Assembly: GCF_030063475.1 (NCBI RefSeq)
Contig: NZ_JASIRT010000009.1
Coordinates: forward strand, 62,001-126,000
Source of the DNA: Roseomonas sp. E05
GTDB taxonomy: Bacteria; Pseudomonadota; Alphaproteobacteria; Acetobacterales; Acetobacteraceae
Direction: 5' to 3'
DNA: 64,000 nt
Made by a program: the position numbers and the translations under genes. Below the pieces are notes generated by a model. That model was not told the DNA's origin, did not search any database, and saw only the letters and a program-made list of their open reading frames with translations. This document shows positions 60,602 through 64,000 of the stretch, piece after piece. How positions within the stretch are numbered: the first letter of the stretch is position 1; the number at the start of each line of letters is the position of its first letter.

Positions 60602-61591
60602 ATGCCGGAAGTGACACGGCGGTCCATGCTGGCCGCGGCGGCACTCGGGGGGAGCGCATCGGGGCTGGCATGGACCGCCCGGGCGCAGGCGCCCTGGCCG
60701 GAGCGCACGGTCGTGCTGATCGTGCCCTATGCGCCGGGCGGCTCGAACGACGTGGTGGCACGGCTGCTGGCGCCGAAGCTGCAGGCACTGCTGGGCCGGA
60801 GCATCGTGGTGGAGAACCGCGCGGGTGCCGGCGGGGCGATCGGCACGGCGCAGGTCGCCCGCAGCGCGCCGGATGGCTACACGCTGCTGGTCTCCTCGGC
60901 CAGCAACCACGTGATGAACCCGCTGGTGGTGCCGGACCAGGGCTATGACGTGCGCCAGGCCTTCGACGGCGTCACGATGCTGGTGGACGTGCCCCTGGCG
61001 CTGACGGTCGCCAACAAGCTGGGCGTGCATGACGTGCCGGCCCTTCTGGCGCTGCTGAAGCGGGAGCCGGGCAAGCACAGCTTCGCCTCCTCCGGCGTCG
61101 GCGGTTCGCAGCATCTGGCGGGCGAGCTGTTCCGGCTGCGGGCCGATGTGGACATCGTCCATGTGCCCTATCGCGGCGGCGGCCCGGCGCTGAACGACCT
61201 GGTGGCCGGGCAGGTCTCGATGGGCTTCCTGAACCTGCCGACCGCGCTGCCGCAGGCGGAGGCCGGCAAGGTGACCATCCTGGCCGTCGCCGGCGAGAAG
61301 CGCAGCGCGCTGAAGCCCGACCTGCCGACCGTGGCGGAAGCCGGCGTGCCGGGCTTCGCCGTGCGCTCCTGGACCGCGCTCTTCGCGCCGCATGGCGTGC
61401 CCCCGGCGGTGATACAGAGGCTCAACGCCGCCATCCGGGAGGCCATGGCCGACCCCGCCCTGCAGGCTCGGCTGCAGGAGCTGGGGGTGGAGCCGGACCT
61501 CTCGGAGCCGCAGGCGCTCGACGCCTTCGTGCGCGAGGAGTTCGCGCTCTGGGGGCCGGTGATCAAGGCGGCGCATGTCACGGCGCAGTGA
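60602..61591 (+). CDS. Bug/TctC-family periplasmic receptor
   Basis: A 329-residue receptor with leader VTRRSMLAAAALGGSASGLA, again with an Arg pair. Mature part WPERTVVLIVPYAPGGSNDVVAR, VVENRAGAGGAIGTAQV and HVPYRGGGPALNDLVAG. GAGGAGGAAGC precedes the ATG. It directly follows a sister Bug gene; the pair probably covers different ligands. A strong hairpin follows its stop. Confidence 0.93.
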   Translation: MPEVTRRSMLAAAALGGSASGLAWTARAQAPWPERTVVLIVPYAPGGSNDVVARLLAPKLQALLGRSIVVENRAGAGGAIGTAQVARSAPDGYTLLVSSASNHVMNPLVVPDQGYDVRQAFDGVTMLVDVPLALTVANKLGVHDVPALLALLKREPGKHSFASSGVGGSQHLAGELFRLRADVDIVHVPYRGGGPALNDLVAGQVSMGFLNLPTALPQAEAGKVTILAVAGEKRSALKPDLPTVAEAGVPGFAVRSWTALFAPHGVPPAVIQRLNAAIREAMADPALQARLQELGVEPDLSEPQALDAFVREEFALWGPVIKAAHVTAQ

Positions 61592-61592
61592 T

Positions 61593-61630
61593 GGCGCGTG
61601 GCGGGCGGGGAAGGAGGCGCCCGCCGCGCC
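61593..61630 (+). terminator. strong hairpin after the paired Bug genes
   Basis: GGCGCGTGGCGGGCG and CGCCCGCCGCGCC pair almost perfectly around GGGAAGGAGG, starting directly after the Bug stop. It probably ends the aldolase-Bug-hydrolase-Bug-Bug transcript before the GntR gene. Confidence 0.5.
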
Positions 61631-61719
61631 GGAATGATGCCAGGCTGGGATTGCCGCCGCATCTGTGGCAGGGCTGGCATGGGACCGGCACGCCGCCGGC
61701 CCTGCCCGACCGAGAGTGA

Positions 61720-62403
61720 ATGGCCGCCATGCTGCCCTCCGCCCAGCCTGTCCCTCCCGCCCGTTCCACCGGTGCCGGCGCCTATGAAATGCTGCTCGAC
61801 GCCCTGACGCGTGGCGATCTGGCCCCCGGAAGCCGCCTGCGGGAGGCCGAGCTGGCGGAACGCTTCGGCATCAGCCGGACGCCGGTACGGGAGGCGCTGA
61901 AGCGGCTGGAGACCCAGGGGCTGGTCACGCACGAGCCGCACCATGGCGCGGTGGTGGCGCGGCTTGACTACAGCGCCATGGTCGAGCTCTACCACATGCG
62001 GGAGGTGTTGGAGGGCACCGCCGCCTTCCTGGCCGCCACGCATGCCACCGCCATCGAGCTGGAGGCCCTGCACGACATGGTGGCGGCGGACCGCGCCCTG
62101 CTGGGCGATGGCGGCCGGCTGGCGCACAGCAACCGCCTGTTCCACCGCCAGATCCACCGCGCCGCGCGCAACCGCTTCCTCGACGCGATGCTGGACAATA
62201 TGCGGCTCTCGCTGGTGCTGCTGGGGCGCACCACCCTCTCGGTGCCGGAGCGCGGCGCGGCGGCGGTGGAGGAGCATGCGGCGATCGTCGCCGCCATCGC
62301 GGCGCGTGACCCCGCCGCCGCCGAGGCCGCCGCGCGGCAGCACATCCGCAACGCCTTCCGCGCCCGCCTGGCCCTGGAGAACCGCACGCCTGACGGCGCC
62401 TGA
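61720..62403 (+). CDS. GntR family regulator, FCD type
   Basis: A 227-residue regulator: wHTH in YEMLLDALTRGDLAPGSRL and RFGISRTPVREALKRLETQG, then an FCD domain (MVELYHMREVLEGTAAFLAA, NRLFHRQIHRAARN, EEHAAIVAAI, RQHIRNAF carry the metal His). It lies 69 bp before tcuA. The TTGTAT-type palindromes before tcuA and before the aldolase are likely targets. The alternative start is 61729. Confidence 0.9.
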   Translation: MAAMLPSAQPVPPARSTGAGAYEMLLDALTRGDLAPGSRLREAELAERFGISRTPVREALKRLETQGLVTHEPHHGAVVARLDYSAMVELYHMREVLEGTAAFLAATHATAIELEALHDMVAADRALLGDGGRLAHSNRLFHRQIHRAARNRFLDAMLDNMRLSLVLLGRTTLSVPERGAAAVEEHAAIVAAIAARDPAAAEAAARQHIRNAFRARLALENRTPDGA

Positions 62404-62435
62404 GCCCCCCTTGCGCCGCCTCGGTGATGCCGACA

Positions 62436-62455
62436 TTGTATTCCGGCGCATACAA
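62436..62455. promoter_or_regulatory. TTGTAT-N8-ATACAA operator before tcuA
   Basis: A perfect 6-8-6 palindrome in the 69 bp gap, 18 bp before the tcuA start, where binding would repress. It resembles operators of VanR-subfamily GntR proteins. The matching element is at 56681. Confidence 0.65.
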
Positions 62456-62472
62456 CATCGGGGAGAGCACTT

Positions 62473-63867
62473 TTGGACTGGGACCGCGTCTATGACGTCC
62501 TGGTGGTCGGCGGGGGTAATGCGGCGCTCTGCGCGGCTGTCACGGCACGGCAGGCGGGTGCCAGCGTGCTGGTGCTGGAGCACGCGCCGAAGGCCTTTCG
62601 CGGCGGCAACAGCCGGCACACCCGCAACCTGCGGGCCATGCACACCGCGCCGACCTCGGTGCTGACCGAGCAGTACCTGGAGGACGAGTACTGGGACGAC
62701 CTGCTGCGCGTCACCGGGGGGCAGACCGACGAGGAACTGGCGCGGCTGACCATTCGCGCCACCGCCGAGGCACTGCCCTTCATGGAGGCCTGCGGCGTGC
62801 GCTTCCAGCCCTCGCTGACCGGCACGCTCAACCTCTCGCGCACCAACGCCTTCTTTCTGGGCGGTGGCAAGGCGCTGGTGAACGCCTTCTACGCCACGGC
62901 GGAAAAGTTGGGCGTCGAGATCCTCTATGACACCGAGGTGGCTTCGCTGCGCCTGGATGACGGCTTCGTTCGCCAGGCCGAGATCATCAGCCGCGGCTTC
63001 CCGCGCACGGTGCGGGCCAAGACGGTGGTGGCCTCTTCCGGCGGCTTCCAGGCCAATCTCGAATGGCTGAAGCAGGGCTGGGGTCCGGCGGCGGAGAACT
63101 TCCTGATCCGCGGCACGCCCTATGCCAAGGGCCGCGTGCTGCGCGACCTGCTGGACCAGGGCGTTGCCTCCGTCGGCGACCCGACGCAGTGCCACGCGGT
63201 GGCCATCGACGGGCGGGCGCCGAAATTCGACGGCGGCATCGTCACCCGGCTGGACTGCGTGCCCTTCTCCATCGTCGTCAACAGGCATGGCGAGCGCTTC
63301 TATGACGAGGGCGAGGATGTCTGGCCGAAGCGCTACGCCATCTGGGGCCGGCTCGTCGCGCAGCAGCCGGACCAGGTGGCCTATGCCATCATCGACAGCC
63401 GCTCGGAGCGGTTGTTCATGCCCTCCGTCTTCCCGGCCATCAAGTCCGACACCATCGAGGGACTGGCGGAGAAGCTCGGCCTCGAGCCCTCGAAGCTGGC
63501 GGAGACGGTGCGCGGCTTCAATGCCGCCGCCGGGCACGGAAGCTTCGACAACAGCCGCCTGGACGGCTGCCACACCGAGGGGCTGACGCCGGCCAAGACC
63601 AACTGGGCGCGGCGCATCGAGGCGCCGCCCTTCAGTGGCTATCCGCTGCGGCCCGGCATCACCTTCACCTATCTCGGCGTCAAGGTGGACCGCAACGCGC
63701 GGGTGCTGATGCAGGATGGCCGCCCGACCGCCAACCTCTTCGCCTCAGGCGAGATCATGGCAGGCAGCATCCTCGGCAAAGGCTATCTGGCGGGCTTCGG
63801 CATGGCCATTGGCACCGTCTTCGGGCGTATCGCGGGGCGGGAGGCCGCGAAACATGCAAGAAACTGA
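62473..63867 (+). CDS. tcuA: FAD-dependent tricarballylate dehydrogenase, TTG start
   Basis: A 464-residue fumarate-reductase/succinate-dehydrogenase-type flavoprotein. The FAD Rossmann loop is [14 protein letters not shown] (about residues 9-22), with [15 protein letters not shown], a substrate-domain stretch and a C-terminal [19 protein letters not shown] loop. Length and motifs match TcuA, which oxidises tricarballylate to cis-aconitate. The TTG start is preferred because GGGGAG lies a few bases upstream and the Rossmann fold begins at once. It overlaps tcuB by 14 bp. No TcuC transporter is seen, and Bug receptors may replace it. Confidence 0.9.
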   Translation: MDWDRVYDVLVVGGGNAALCAAVTARQAGASVLVLEHAPKAFRGGNSRHTRNLRAMHTAPTSVLTEQYLEDEYWDDLLRVTGGQTDEELARLTIRATAEALPFMEACGVRFQPSLTGTLNLSRTNAFFLGGGKALVNAFYATAEKLGVEILYDTEVASLRLDDGFVRQAEIISRGFPRTVRAKTVVASSGGFQANLEWLKQGWGPAAENFLIRGTPYAKGRVLRDLLDQGVASVGDPTQCHAVAIDGRAPKFDGGIVTRLDCVPFSIVVNRHGERFYDEGEDVWPKRYAIWGRLVAQQPDQVAYAIIDSRSERLFMPSVFPAIKSDTIEGLAEKLGLEPSKLAETVRGFNAAAGHGSFDNSRLDGCHTEGLTPAKTNWARRIEAPPFSGYPLRPGITFTYLGVKVDRNARVLMQDGRPTANLFASGEIMAGSILGKGYLAGFGMAIGTVFGRIAGREAAKHARN

Positions 63868-64000
63868 AACCACCGAGGAGGCGCGCCGCGCCCTCGAGAT
63901 CTGCAATGCCTGCCGCTACTGCGAGGGGTTCTGCGCCGTTTTCCCGGCGATGGAGCTGCGGCGGGAATTCACCACCGGCGACCTCTCCTACCTCGCCAAT
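63854..64000 (+). CDS. tcuB: tricarballylate utilization protein B, cut by window end
   Basis: The first 49 residues are visible. [20 protein letters not shown] is the N-terminal iron-sulfur motif of TcuB, a membrane Fe-S protein thought to reoxidise the reduced FAD of TcuA. The start overlaps the end of tcuA by 14 bp. The rest lies outside the window. Confidence 0.85.
   Translation, partial: MQETETTEEARRALEICNACRYCEGFCAVFPAMELRREFTTGDLSYLAN

Noticed and set aside
1-64000. Mobile elements, phage genes, CRISPR arrays, tRNA or rRNA genes
   Set aside because: No transposase, integrase, direct-repeat array or recognisable RNA gene was found on reading the window; only short dispersed hairpin repeats are present.

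Overview
This is a 64 kb chromosomal stretch of a very GC-rich (about 70%) proteobacterium. Codon use, abundant Bug-type receptors, and linked HyuA/HyuB, tricarballylate and hydantoinase-type genes suggest an alphaproteobacterium of the Acetobacteraceae, Roseomonas-like. That placement is inference from style, because no marker gene is present. No rRNA, tRNA, CRISPR, transposase, integrase or phage gene was seen. The window is a chain of small catabolic modules, each usually made of a solute receptor or transporter, a few enzymes and a regulator.

Layout. (1) 1-4.2 kb, + strand: DUF2848 protein (cut by the window edge), cupin, amidase, Bug receptor, GntR regulator. (2) 4.2-9.0 kb, - strand: NMT1-type ABC importer, adenine/adenosine deaminase-family enzyme and isopenicillin-N-synthase-like oxygenase, a candidate purine-derivative scavenging operon. 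(3) 9.3-17.0 kb, - strand: hydantoinase/oxoprolinase HyuA-HyuB plus a complete spermidine/putrescine-type ABC importer, divergent from an XRE-cupin regulator (17.2-17.9 kb). Three operator-like repeats lie between them. (4) 18.0-22.6 kb, - strand: Bug receptor, one-piece dihydroxyacetone kinase, remnant of an FAD-linked oxidase, MHS-family MFS transporter. (5) 22.9-24.7 kb, + strand: DapA-family lyase/synthase and IclR regulator, with two near-identical palindromes in the divergent promoter. (6) 24.8-26.4 kb: peptide-type ABC receptor without its permeases.

(7) 26.5-40.7 kb, - strand: an 11-gene, tightly overlapped cluster: DppABCDF-type importer, IclR, M20 peptidase, HyuB, HyuA, second M20 peptidase and a NtaA-type flavin monooxygenase. 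It is divergent from (8) 40.9-44.3 kb, two tandem M28-type peptidase homologues that both lack the normal catalytic Glu-Glu motif. (9) 44.4-48.9 kb: three-subunit molybdenum hydroxylase of PaoABC type, controlled by a divergent TetR protein through a perfect 13-3-13 palindrome.

(10) 48.9-55.6 kb: NIPSNAP protein, FadR-type GntR regulator, three different mandelate-racemase/enolase family enzymes, a D-2-hydroxyacid dehydrogenase and a Bug receptor, probably a sugar-acid pathway. (11) 55.8-56.5 kb: CBS-CBS-BON protein. (12) 56.8-64 kb: class II aldolase, Bug, LigI-like amidohydrolase, two more Bugs, GntR regulator, tcuA and the start of tcuB. A shared TTGTAT-N8-ATACRA palindrome lies at the head of both halves of this last block and suggests a GntR regulon.

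Overall the region looks like an accessory scavenging island for organic acids, amides, cyclic amides/peptides and purine-like compounds. The strongest candidates for undescribed biology are the peptide-importer/HyuAB/M20/monooxygenase cluster with its divergent atypical M28 pair, and the purine-like operon.
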